This document shows, in pieces, positions 8,850 to 16,975 of a DNA stretch of 64,000 bases (its first letter is position 1; every line of letters starts with the position of its first letter). The notes below the pieces were generated by a model. It had not been told where the DNA came from and searched no databases. It saw nothing but the letters and a program-made list of their open reading frames with translations. Source of the DNA: Candidatus Argoarchaeum ethanivorans (lineage in GTDB: Archaea; Halobacteriota; Methanosarcinia; Methanosarcinales; EX4572-44). A program made the translations under genes and the position numbers. Location: the NCBI GenBank assembly GCA_004193545.1, contig RPGO01000024.1:155517-219516 (forward strand), written 5' to 3'.

Positions 8850-9160
8850 TCGTTGTAGCATTCCTTGCAGTTGGTATATTTTTTATGGTGGTTGGTGCTG
8901 TTGGATTATTGAGGTTTCCCGACTTTTACACGAGACTGCATGCGACAGGAAAGTGCGATACTCTCGGGGAAGTTCTTATTATTGTTGGTTTACTTTTATA
9001 TCACCTGTTCCATTACTCAGAAACGCCTCTTGTGTGTGTGAAGCTATTATTTTTGATCCTATTCATCTTCATCACCAATCCAACAGCGACGTATGCATTG
9101 ATGAGATCTGCTTATAAGACTGGCGTAAAACCATGGAAGCTCGGGGATGAGAGACAATGA
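8837..9160 (+). CDS. mnhG: Mrp/Mnh antiporter subunit G
   Basis: A 107-residue protein with the MnhG signature LRFPDFYTRLHATGKCDTLG followed by two membrane helices. The start overlaps mnhF and the stop overlaps mnhE (ATGA), showing translational coupling. Subunit G is a small structural part of the multisubunit cation/proton antiporter or of related respiratory modules. Confidence 0.9.
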   Translation: MLEIIVVAFLAVGIFFMVVGAVGLLRFPDFYTRLHATGKCDTLGEVLIIVGLLLYHLFHYSETPLVCVKLLFLILFIFITNPTATYALMRSAYKTGVKPWKLGDERQ

Positions 9161-9648
9161 GGGGAAAGGGTTTTGGAATACTTGTAACTTTTTGTATGAT
9201 GTTTCTATTCTGGCTTCTTCTCTCTGGAATCTTTGATGTACTCCATCTTACAGCTGGTCTGGTATGCAGTGCAATTGTTGCTTTGATCTCTCATGACATG
9301 ATCATAAAAGGGGATGAAGAGAAGATTCTTTCGAAATCATTCAAACTTGCTATTTATATACCATGGGAACTCTGGCAGATAGTACTTGCAAATCTTGATG
9401 TTGCATATCGTGTGTTGCATCCAAAGATGCCAATAGACCCTCTTATAATAGAGTTTGACACGACATTGCAAAGTGACCTTGCTCTTGTCACACTTGCTAA
9501 TTCTATCACCTTAACCCCTGGAACGATAACAATTGGAATAACGAACGGAAGGTTTTCTGTACATGCAATTGCAAAAGAGCCTGCTGAGGCGCTTACCGTT
9601 GATGGAACGATGCAGCAAAAAGTAGCTGATGTATATATGGAGTGGTGA
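9157..9648 (+). CDS. mnhE: Mrp/Mnh antiporter subunit E
   Basis: A 163-residue MnhE homologue: two N-terminal membrane helices, the YIPWELWQIVLANLDVAYRV segment typical of the family, then a cytosolic domain containing LANSITLTPGTITI, the most conserved motif of MnhE. It is positioned between mnhG (four-base overlap) and the DUF4040 subunit (six-base gap). Confidence 0.92.
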   Translation: MRGKGFGILVTFCMMFLFWLLLSGIFDVLHLTAGLVCSAIVALISHDMIIKGDEEKILSKSFKLAIYIPWELWQIVLANLDVAYRVLHPKMPIDPLIIEFDTTLQSDLALVTLANSITLTPGTITIGITNGRFSVHAIAKEPAEALTVDGTMQQKVADVYMEW

Positions 9649-9654
9649 TAAAAA

Positions 9655-10446
9655 ATGATACCGTCCATCGACATTGCTTTATTATCGATCATTGTGGTAC
9701 TTGCAATAGTAGCAATAACTGTTAAAGACCTCCTCGCTGCAACGATGGTACTTGGTGTTTACAGTTTTTTGATGGCAATGGTCTGGGTAGAGATGCATTC
9801 AGTGGATGTAGGCTTCACAGAAGCTGCTGTTGGTGCCGGTGCAACAACAGCCTTCTTGATTGCAGCATTGTCAAGGACAGCAAGGCATGAAAAGGAGGTA
9901 ACAGATAAAAAGACGAAACGACTTCCAGCAGTAGCACTGGTTTTTATCATCCTGTTAGGTGTCATTTTTGTATACATAGCAGAGGACATACCTATGTTTG
10001 GAGATTCGGATTCTGCCCCCAATAAGTATGTAAAGTTGTTCAGCATGGATGCTGATGAAATAGAAAATGACCTAAACCAGGGTATTGTCCCTGAAAAATT
10101 TATTGGTAGGGTTAAAGAGGCAGGTTTTCAAGCTCCCACCGGAGTTATAAATCTCCGGAAGGGTGAATGGGATGCATTTATTATCCCGGAAGAGACAACT
10201 CAACATTTCTACCCAAAGGAACAGAAGTATTACTTTATTAAAAAGGAGGGTGATAAGCTTGATGTTTACCGATATTCGCTGATCGTACGATGGATAGAAG
10301 AAGGTGAGAGAGAGACTGAAGTTGTAAATATGGTAACTTATGGTCTTGCAGATTATCGTAGTTATGATACTCTTGGAGAGACTGCTGTTATTTTTACTGC
10401 CGGTGTATCAGTCATATTACTCTTGAGAAGGAGGGGTAAACTTTGA
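9655..10446 (+). CDS. DUF4040/MbhE-type antiporter subunit with inserted extracytoplasmic domain
   Basis: A 263-residue protein. Residues 1-85 are a DUF4040 (MbhD-like) helix bundle with VEMHSVDVGFTEAAVGAGAT. A second TM follows (about 92-112), and the C-terminus has LADYRSYDTLGETAVIFTAG, the MbhE/MnhA C-terminal signature. Between them about 110 polar residues (115-225), rich in Tyr/Lys/Glu and probably outside the membrane, form an insertion I do not recognise. These pieces correspond to the C-terminal part of MnhA, split from the NuoL-like channel portion. The stop overlaps the mnhB start. Confidence 0.8.
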   Translation: MIPSIDIALLSIIVVLAIVAITVKDLLAATMVLGVYSFLMAMVWVEMHSVDVGFTEAAVGAGATTAFLIAALSRTARHEKEVTDKKTKRLPAVALVFIILLGVIFVYIAEDIPMFGDSDSAPNKYVKLFSMDADEIENDLNQGIVPEKFIGRVKEAGFQAPTGVINLRKGEWDAFIIPEETTQHFYPKEQKYYFIKKEGDKLDVYRYSLIVRWIEEGERETEVVNMVTYGLADYRSYDTLGETAVIFTAGVSVILLLRRRGKL

Positions 10447-10898
10447 GCAAGGAAAGGGATGTCATCATAGAAACAGTATCAAGATTGATGATACCGTTTA
10501 TCCAGCTTTTTGCATTGTATGTGATCATTCATGGAGCAGGTGGACCTGGTGGAGGGTTCCAGGGTGGAGTTATATTTGGCTCTTCCTTTGTGTTGTTCAT
10601 CATCGCTTTTGGCATCACAGCCGCACGAAAAAAAGTTTCAGAAAGAGTGAATACTGCCCTGAGTGCTCTTGGTGTGTCTATCTATGCTGTAGTTGGGCTT
10701 CTATGTATAATCTCCAGTCTCGGGGTTGCACAATATCTAAACTATGGGTACCTTCCACTACCATTTCACTTCGAGGAAAGAAGAGCTCTTGGTATGGATT
10801 TTGTAGAAATAGGTATAGGAATAACAGTGATGGCAATAGTCACATCTATATTTTTTGACCTTGCATGGAAAGAAGAAGATGAAGGAGACAGCGAGTAA
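10443..10898 (+). CDS. mnhB: Mrp/Mnh antiporter subunit B
   Basis: A 151-residue MnhB homologue with IHGAGGPGGGFQGGVIFGSS, the characteristic glycine-rich motif, and four membrane helices. Translation starts at TTG (10443), four bases inside the preceding gene and behind a GAGGGG-type ribosome site. It is immediately followed by mnhC (ATG at 10899). Confidence 0.92.
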   Translation: MSKERDVIIETVSRLMIPFIQLFALYVIIHGAGGPGGGFQGGVIFGSSFVLFIIAFGITAARKKVSERVNTALSALGVSIYAVVGLLCIISSLGVAQYLNYGYLPLPFHFEERRALGMDFVEIGIGITVMAIVTSIFFDLAWKEEDEGDSE

Positions 10899-11273
10899 AT
10901 GGAATGGATAGCAGAAATACTTGGAAAGTATAATTATTGGACTTTTATAATTATTATGCTCATCGGTTTCTATGGGATGATAGCAAAAGACAATCTAATC
11001 AAGAAGATAATAGGCTTAAGTATATTTCAAACTGCTATATTTCTTTTCTATGTATCACTGGCTGATGTGATCGGGGGAACTGAGCCAATCGTAATCGAAG
11101 GATATAAAGGCTTGTATGTAAATCCATTACCTCATGTACTCATACTCACAGCTATAGTAGTATCAGTAGCAACTCTTGCAGTCGCACTCGCTCTGGTAAT
11201 ACGAATACATGAAGAATACGGAACAATAGAGGAAAGAGAGATACTAATAAAGGAAAGAGAAGCGGCTAGTTAA
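10899..11273 (+). CDS. mnhC: Mrp/Mnh antiporter subunit C (NuoK-like)
   Basis: A 124-residue NuoK/MnhC homologue with three membrane helices; NPLPHVLILTAIVVSVATLA is the family motif carrying the conserved His region. It ends the operon. No mnhD or other NuoL/M/N-like gene follows, although subunit C normally sits next to D. Confidence 0.92.
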   Translation: MEWIAEILGKYNYWTFIIIMLIGFYGMIAKDNLIKKIIGLSIFQTAIFLFYVSLADVIGGTEPIVIEGYKGLYVNPLPHVLILTAIVVSVATLAVALALVIRIHEEYGTIEEREILIKEREAAS

Positions 11274-11312
11274 TAATATTAAATATTTATTATTGTAACC
11301 TCTGTTTCCAAG

Positions 11313-11330
11313 CCGACGCATTTAAATATT
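11313..11330 (+). promoter_or_regulatory. Candidate archaeal TATA element for the epimerase gene
   Basis: An AT-only stretch (ATTTAAATATTA) about 25-35 bases before the ATG at 11351, in an otherwise mixed gap after the antiporter operon. Confidence 0.4.
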
Positions 11331-11350
11331 AGCATAATCAAGAGACGTGT

Positions 11351-12241
11351 ATGAATGTAATAGTGACAGGCGGTGCTGGATTCATCGGATCCAATCTGGT
11401 TTCTGAACTCTCTAAAGAACATGACGTAACGGTGCTGGACAACTTCCAGACAGGTAGTGCAGATAATCTAAAGGATAAAATAACTGTTGTCAACGATTCC
11501 TCCCGCAATATCGGCGATCGGTTCTCAAACGCTGATATTGACATTGACGCTATTTTTCATCTTGGCATACCGTCTTCCTCTCCGATGTACAAGGAAAATC
11601 CGATGCTTGTCGGGTCAGCAATAAACGACGCCATCAACGTCTTCGAGTTTGCAAAGAAAACAGGTGCAAAGGTTGTGTTTGCGTCTTCTTCTTCTCTTTA
11701 CAATGGACTACCTACCCCAAACAAGGAGGATATGGACGTAATGGTAGCTGATTATTACACCGAGGCGAGGTTTGGAATCGAACGGGTTGCAGAGTTGTAC
11801 CATAAGTTATATGGAATTAGTGTGGTTGGACTCAGATTTTTCTCGGTCTATGGTCCTAACGAGCATGCAAAAGGGATCTACGCAAATATTGTCTCCCAAT
11901 TCCTCTGGGAGATGCAGGATGGTAAAATTCCAGTCATCTATGGTGATGGTAAGCAAACAAGGGATTTTATTTTCGTGAGCGATGTGGTCCGGGCGTGCAT
12001 TCTTGCCATGGAAACGGGTGTGTCAGGTATCTTCAATGTAGGAACAGGCGTTTCGCACAGTTTCAATGATGTTGTTAATCTATTGAACAATGCGCTTGGT
12101 ACAGATATTAAACCGCAGTATATCGAGAATCCTGTAAAAAATTATGTAGCTCACACTTTAGCTGACCTCTCAAAGGTGAAAGCCGCTCTTGGTTTCCGTT
12201 CAGAGTATTCGCTGGAAGATGGTATCAGTGAGATTGTTTGA
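11351..12241 (+). CDS. NAD-dependent epimerase/dehydratase (sugar nucleotide)
   Basis: A 296-residue extended short-chain dehydrogenase with the N-terminal NAD-binding GGAGFIGS at residues 7-14, the active-site Ser region ASSSSLYNG, and substrate-domain motifs LRFFSVYGP and GDGKQTRDFIFVSDV. These are typical of UDP-glucose 4-epimerase-like enzymes. The catalytic YxxxK appears here as Y136-TEA-R140, so the lysine is replaced by arginine. It most likely supplies sugars for glycans or S-layer glycosylation. It stands between the antiporter operon and cofH. Confidence 0.85.
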   Translation: MNVIVTGGAGFIGSNLVSELSKEHDVTVLDNFQTGSADNLKDKITVVNDSSRNIGDRFSNADIDIDAIFHLGIPSSSPMYKENPMLVGSAINDAINVFEFAKKTGAKVVFASSSSLYNGLPTPNKEDMDVMVADYYTEARFGIERVAELYHKLYGISVVGLRFFSVYGPNEHAKGIYANIVSQFLWEMQDGKIPVIYGDGKQTRDFIFVSDVVRACILAMETGVSGIFNVGTGVSHSFNDVVNLLNNALGTDIKPQYIENPVKNYVAHTLADLSKVKAALGFRSEYSLEDGISEIV

Positions 12242-12377
12242 TGTGCCAGTGAATGTGGTAATTCTTAGAGAAGAAAGGGACTTTCTGGTACCAGCCAGAG
12301 GTCATTCTTTGACTGACATACTGGATCTTCAGGATGTTGAAGTTGATATAAATTTAGACTGTCTAAAAAATAAGTAA
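12219..12377 (+). CDS. Small conserved-looking protein (52 aa)
   Basis: Starts at the ATG at 12219 in a frame overlapping the last 23 bases of the epimerase gene. The peptide (VRLFDVPVNVVILREERDF, then TDILDLQDVEVDI) alternates hydrophobic and charged residues like a folded beta-rich small protein. I do not recognise the family. Overlapping arrangement suggests coupling to the epimerase. Confidence 0.4.
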   Translation: MVSVRLFDVPVNVVILREERDFLVPARGHSLTDILDLQDVEVDINLDCLKNK

Positions 12378-12435
12378 CTCTTAAGCCAGAAAGCTGAATT
12401 TAGGTAGTCTCCTAAAAGTAGCCAAACAAATACGA

Positions 12436-12448
12436 AAAGTATAAAAGG
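12436..12448 (+). promoter_or_regulatory. TATA box for cofH
   Basis: AAAGTATAAAAGG, about 30 bases before the cofH ATG, is a good archaeal purine-rich BRE plus TATA. Confidence 0.5.
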
Positions 12449-12473
12449 TGTGGAGTAACCAACAGGCGATTAA

Positions 12474-13544
12474 ATGCTGCACATTCGGCACGTTTTTGAA
12501 AATGCTCTCGCAGGCAGCATTACTTATGATGATGCCATACACCTGTTTACTGAATGTAAGCCTTCAACCCTGTTTGCTCTTGCAGATAACTTGCGTAAGA
12601 TGACATGCGGAGACGTGGTTACCTATGTTGTCAACAGAAATATTAATTTTACTAACATCTGCATCGGAAGCTGCAAGTTTTGTGCTTTTAGAAGAGAAAA
12701 TGGCTATCGATTGTCTATTGAAGAGATAATAGCTAAAGCAAGAGAAGCAGTCGATGTTGGTGCAAGCGAGATATGTATACAGGGCGGACTTCTTAATGAT
12801 ATGTATATTGAAGATTACTGCAAGATTCTAAAGAATGTAAAATCAGAGTTTCCGCACCTTCACCTCCATGCATATTCTCCTATGGAAGTGTTTCATGCTG
12901 CGCACACCTCTAATATTTCTGTTAAAACTGCACTCTCAAAACTTAAACAAAGTGGTCTTGATAGTATGCCAGGGACAGCCGCAGAGATATTTTCTAAACG
13001 GGTACGAAGTATTATATGTCCTGAAAAACTGAGTGCAGAAGACTGGTTAACAGTGGTACGCTCTGCACATGAAATGGGAATACCAACTACGGCAACCATG
13101 ATGTACGGGCACATTGAGACCATCGAAGAACGGATAGAACACATGCTGTGCATACGAGAACTCCAGAAAAAAACAGGGGGCTTCACCGAGTTTGTGCCAC
13201 TGTTGTTTATGCCGCACAACAATGCACTTGGAAAGATTACAAACAAAGATAGAGATAAACTGGACGATCTGAAAGTTCATGCAATCGCAAGAATCATTTT
13301 TCACACCCACATCAATAATATCCAGACAAGCTGGGTGAAACTTGGAATAAAACATGCACAGGACATACTCCTCTGTGGTGCCAATGATCTTGGGGGCACA
13401 CTGATGGAAGAGAAAATATCTAAGAGTGCAGGTGCCGTAAATGGCGAATACATCACACCAAGAGAATTTAACACACTTATCAAGAGCGTTAACAGACAGC
13501 CTGCGATAAGAAACACTCTTTATACAAACACATCTTTGCAATAG
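12474..13544 (+). CDS. cofH: FO synthase subunit 2 (CofH), coenzyme F420 biosynthesis
   Basis: A 356-residue radical SAM enzyme. The [4Fe-4S] ligands are C63, C67 and C70 in NICIGSCKFCAF, preceded by the family motif YVVNRNINFT. LQTSWVK-like residues (NIQTSWVKLG) and LGGTLMEE near residues 285-315 are typical of CofH/MqnE-type proteins. It joins a tyrosine-derived fragment to the aminouracil ribitol compound; CofG then closes the deazaflavin ring of FO. No cofG is next to it. Presence of F420 synthesis fits a methanogen-type archaeon. Confidence 0.93.
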   Translation: MLHIRHVFENALAGSITYDDAIHLFTECKPSTLFALADNLRKMTCGDVVTYVVNRNINFTNICIGSCKFCAFRRENGYRLSIEEIIAKAREAVDVGASEICIQGGLLNDMYIEDYCKILKNVKSEFPHLHLHAYSPMEVFHAAHTSNISVKTALSKLKQSGLDSMPGTAAEIFSKRVRSIICPEKLSAEDWLTVVRSAHEMGIPTTATMMYGHIETIEERIEHMLCIRELQKKTGGFTEFVPLLFMPHNNALGKITNKDRDKLDDLKVHAIARIIFHTHINNIQTSWVKLGIKHAQDILLCGANDLGGTLMEEKISKSAGAVNGEYITPREFNTLIKSVNRQPAIRNTLYTNTSLQ

Positions 13545-13620
13545 TTGAGTTGATGGAGATACTCGTGTGAGTAAATACAATAAGTCCATTAGACTCAATT
13601 GTTAAGTCAGGAGGCAATAT

Positions 13621-13692
13621 ATGGAAGTATCGAATTGTTCTGGTAAAAGGGATGCTTATGCGAGGTTACATATTATTAGCTGGAAATCATGA
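13621..13692 (+). CDS. Tiny ORF with strong ribosome binding site
   Basis: A 23-codon frame starting at ATG 13621 directly behind AGGAGG. The peptide (MEVSNCSGKRDAYARL...) has no recognisable match. Probably the start of a gene lost when the neighbouring island was inserted, or a leader. The remaining gap 13545-13756 holds nothing else I can call. Confidence 0.2.
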   Translation: MEVSNCSGKRDAYARLHIISWKS

Positions 13693-13756
13693 AGTATGTG
13701 AGGCAGTGCGTCCGACAGGTATTTTGAATCATTCCCATTGTTTTGGTGATTGAAAT

Positions 13757-14191
13757 ATGGATGCTCAAACCACTCATTGCTATCAAAAAAACGCGAAAGA
13801 AATATTTGACAGATATGGCGCTTGTTGCGATGGCGCGTCCCGTTATTTTACTTTATCCTTTCCACCACAAGCGAAAATTTTAGATATAGGAACTGGTTCT
13901 GGACGTGACGCACGCCAATTATTGGAGTTAGGTTATGATGCGTATGGTGTTGACCCATGCAATGAAATGATGTCATTAGCCATTACTAAATACCCCGAAT
14001 TATCTGGACGGATAACTGAAGGGAACCTCCCAAGACTCGAAAAACCTTTCGGCGGAAATTTCGACGGTGTTCTCTGTTCAGCGGTTTTGATGCATATACC
14101 TGATGAACAACTGTTTGACTCTGTATTTGCTATCCGTAGTGTTCTGAAGGATAACGGTAGATTACTACTGTCTCGACAATTTAGTTCTTAG
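13757..14191 (+). pseudogene. N-terminal methyltransferase half of an MTase-HNH fusion, cut by IS630
   Basis: Residues 1-137 form a class I SAM methyltransferase: motif I ILDIGTGSGRDA at 41-52, acidic strand end GVDP, and DGVLCSAVLMHIPDEQ as motif IV/V. Codon 137 (CTA, 14165-14167) contains the TA target; from 14168 on the frame runs into the transposon and stops at 14191. If the insertion (14168-15341 plus one TA) is removed, the frame continues without interruption through 15344 into the HNH protein, giving a protein of about 558 residues. The original gene probably belonged to a defence or modification cassette. Confidence 0.8.
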
Positions 14192-14844
14192 ACATAATAC
14201 TTGGACAGTTTCTTATCCGCCTTCCCCCTCGTAAACCCCCAGTTGATTTTCTTTTCATCGTCATTCCGTCTCCTGGTCCACGCTGTCACCTCATGAGTCA
14301 GTATCTCCATATCTCCAATCCGTCTGTCAGTGCATTCGATATCCATCACATTGATCTCGATTTCAGCGGCATTAAGCCAGCTTGCATGTTTTGGCGTGTA
14401 ATGAAACTCGATCTTGCTCAAAATCCTTTCCGCCTCCTCCTCACTGAATGCCTCGTAAAATGACTTTTCCTTGTGAGTATTGAGGTTATCCATGACCAGT
14501 CGGATGTTTTCAACGTCCGGGTATTCTTCATCGACAAGCATCCTCACAAATTGTGCAAAATCCACCATGGTTCTTCTTTTGGTGATCTGGGTCACACGTT
14601 TCCCTGCTTTAAATTCGACCGCCATGAAAATGTTTGCTGTACCGTTCCTGATATATTCATAATCATATTTCACAGGGATTCCAGGCTTCATAGGGATGGA
14701 AATCCTTTTATCTCCAAGAAGTTGCTTTGGTTTCTCGTCAAAACAGACAATGGGACTTCCCGGGTCGTACGGTTCTTCGTACAGATCGAGAACATCGTAC
14801 ATCCGTTCTCTGTATTCGGTGTCGATCGTCTGTATGCACCACAT
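14188..14844 (-). CDS. IS630 transposase, DDE catalytic part
   Basis: A 218-residue frame with the IS630 DDE triad: IVCFDEKPKQLL (first Asp, D36), RLVMDNLNTHKEKSF (second Asp) and HASWLNAAEIEINVMD (Glu). It lacks the HTH, which is encoded by the upstream frame (14850-15281). The two are joined if the ribosome shifts -1 on a run of seven A near 14868-14874, giving the continuous KPWLRRMWCIQTID junction expected of this family. Confidence 0.85.
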   Translation of the reverse strand: MWCIQTIDTEYRERMYDVLDLYEEPYDPGSPIVCFDEKPKQLLGDKRISIPMKPGIPVKYDYEYIRNGTANIFMAVEFKAGKRVTQITKRRTMVDFAQFVRMLVDEEYPDVENIRLVMDNLNTHKEKSFYEAFSEEEAERILSKIEFHYTPKHASWLNAAEIEINVMDIECTDRRIGDMEILTHEVTAWTRRRNDDEKKINWGFTRGKADKKLSKYYV

Positions 14845-14849
14845 CCGCC

Positions 14850-15281
14850 TTAACCAAGGTTTAGTTTTGCTTTTTTTAAAATAAGCCTGATACTCTCTTT
14901 GTTTATCGTTTCAAACCCATCCTTCTTTCGCATTTCTTCTGTTAGTAGTGTAAGTGTCCATCTCTTGCGCCCATCAGGTGATTCGGTGCATGCCTGCGCT
15001 ATAACTTCCGCCGCATGTTTCTCTGTATACTTTTTAGGCTGACCGGATCTTGGTTTCTCCGCGAGGGCGTTTTGGAGACTTTCTTCGCGGTATTTCTTCT
15101 TGGTGTTGGAAACGGTTGCCCTGCTGATCCGCAGCGTATCTTTTATCTCCATTTCCTTTTTTCCATCATTGACCAGAAGCAAAATATGTGCCCGGGTCAA
15201 TTCTCTCGCGCTTTTACGCCCCATTTTCACGAAATCGTTGAGATACTCCACCTCTTTCTCTGTAAGTTTTATTTTTTCCAT
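14850..15281 (-). CDS. IS630 transposase, helix-turn-helix part
   Basis: A 143-residue N-terminal half with HTH: TLRISRATVSNTKKKYREES and the KPRSGQPKKYTEKH linker that precedes the catalytic domain in IS630 proteins. It ends a few codons after an A7 run, where a -1 shift would lead into the DDE frame. Confidence 0.8.
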   Translation of the reverse strand: MEKIKLTEKEVEYLNDFVKMGRKSARELTRAHILLLVNDGKKEMEIKDTLRISRATVSNTKKKYREESLQNALAEKPRSGQPKKYTEKHAAEVIAQACTESPDGRKRWTLTLLTEEMRKKDGFETINKESIRLILKKAKLNLG

Positions 15282-15412
15282 AGAATATGGTTGGACTCAC
15301 AGGTTTATAAACTTTGTCTAAAAATTAAGTTGCTGAGACACTACTATCAATTCCAATTTCTCGCCCCGGTTTAGATAATAAACACCGAGACAAATATGGC
15401 CGATTATTTATT

Positions 15413-16609
15413 ATGAGGGTGCCTGATTATATACAACTTCTCTTTGAACGAATTGGTTTTCAACAGATTGGCAGATGGGACAACGATGATAGTTTGGAAA
15501 GGGAAAACCACTCGTGGAGTGTACTGCTTTTTCAATTGAAAAATTCTCATACTCTCCGGCCTATTGACCAAATTGAAGGTATTCTCAATCGCGACAGAAA
15601 TACCGCAACTTATAAACTTGCCCTATTCCGTTCATTATGCGATGTTGCTATGACGAATTATCAACAGGCTAAATGGAAAAGCGATCAGACGGTGGGCATT
15701 CCTATAGAGGATCTTGTGGAAAAGTGGGTCTATTATTACTGGCCGATTTTTGAATCTTCAAAGTTTATCCCACAAATTCATGGCGAATCTAAAAATAGTA
15801 GTAGAGCAATCCGATTCAGACATTCGTTGGATAAGTTGATCGGTTATTACAAAAATTCAGGTGGCTTAAGCCGTTTTACAATAGATTATCGAAGTTCAAA
15901 ACTGAGTGAAGAAGTGGAACATATAGTAAATGACGTTTTTAGGAAAACTATGGATGCCATTGTTGAAGGGCCAGTTTATTACGCGGGAGGATCTTTAGGG
16001 GCTGGAAGAGTGTTTGAATACGATCCACATGACCGGATGGTCATGTTAAGTGCCGAACTTTGGTGTGAATTCGTCCTTATGGCACATTGGATTAACGATG
16101 CGCTTATTTTACGGTGGGCTGAGTTAACGTCTAAAATTTCAAAAAACAGCATCAAACCAAGCGAAATGGTCGATCTGCTTTTGACAGTCCCAATACCCGA
16201 AAGGGATGTTGCAGATGCTAGGCAAATTTATCTTCAATTAGGTGCAAAAGAATGTGTGTGGAGTGGTAAATCGTTAAAAAAGAATTTTGATGTTGACCAT
16301 ATGATCCCATTTTCATTATGGCGGAACAACGACCTCTGGAATCTTTTACCTGCAGCTCCCTCTGTCAATAGGGATAAAAGAGACAAACTTCCTACCCGCA
16401 GTTTACTAATCGAAAGGAAAGAGTGTATTGTTGATTATTGGAGAGTGTTACGTAACGCAATCCCCACTCGATTTGATTACGAAACATCTAAATTCATTGG
16501 GACCGTTCGATTAACCAGTAGCGACTGGGAATCACAGATGTTCAGCAGTGTCGTAGAAGCTATCGAAACAACGGCGTTGCATAGAAGTTGTGAGCGATGG
16601 GAACTCTAA
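15413..16609 (+). pseudogene. C-terminal HNH-endonuclease half of the MTase-HNH fusion
   Basis: A 398-residue frame from the first ATG after the IS630 insertion; open reading extends back to 15344 with no stop and is in phase with the methyltransferase half. The HNH nuclease module is near residues 284-330: CVWSGKSLKK, then NFDVDHMIPFSLWRNNDLW and NLLPAAPSVNRDKRDKLP, giving the DH, N and N/K positions of an HNH fold with only one clear zinc-type Cys. The middle is helical. It overlaps the next ORF by 13 bases. It could still be expressed alone from ATG 15413, but the intact form was a fused modifying and cleaving enzyme. Confidence 0.75.
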
Positions 16610-16959
16610 TACGAACCAAGGGCTGGCGGTTGCCAAGAATAAACGAGAGCTTAGAAGTCAGAGGATATGCTTTAAACGTGGAATATTTTTCGGAAATTCT
16701 GAATTCTTTACGACAAGTCGGGGATTTCGCTGCTATTGTTGATGATTTGTTGGAAGTTCCAAAAAAATCCGATACACGCGATGTGACGGGTATCAAGAGA
16801 TTATGCGGCGGATATTTAAAGTTATTATTCCCAAACGTTCATTCGGCGAGTGATATTGATAAATCAGACTTTGAAAACTATTGCTTGAAACCGACTTTGG
16901 AAAAACGTGGGATAATAAGAAGACAAACACAAATCAGAAACACGAAATTTCCGAGGTAA
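16597..16959 (+). pseudogene. BrxL-like (BREX Lon-related protein) fragment
   Basis: A 120-residue ORF. GWRLPRINESLEVRGYALNV, EYFSEILNSLR, VPKKSDTRD, GIKRLCGGYLKLLFPNV and YCLKPTLEKR resemble the segment following the AAA+ core of BrxL-type proteins, where a short helical region leads to the Lon-like domain. Neither the ATPase core nor the protease-like domain is present. It is probably a leftover of a larger gene fused by deletion to the end of the HNH gene, although a small independent protein cannot be excluded. The BrxL match is from memory of the family and needs a profile search. Confidence 0.5.
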
Positions 16960-16975
16960 TTTGATAGGCTCATTT

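Larger units (their letters stand above)
14168..15341 (-). mobile_element. IS630-family insertion, copy A (1,174 bp)
   Basis: Flanked by TA (14166-14167 and 15342-15343). Terminal inverted repeats read (C)TGTCTCGACAATTTAG on the left and AAGTTGCTGAGACAC on the right. Contains two overlapping-type reading frames for the transposase. The left outermost base is C where copy B has G. Best preserved of the three copies in the window. Confidence 0.9.

Noticed and set aside
12893..13598. Long minus-strand frames opposite cofH
   Set aside because: They shadow cofH, whose protein matches its family end to end.
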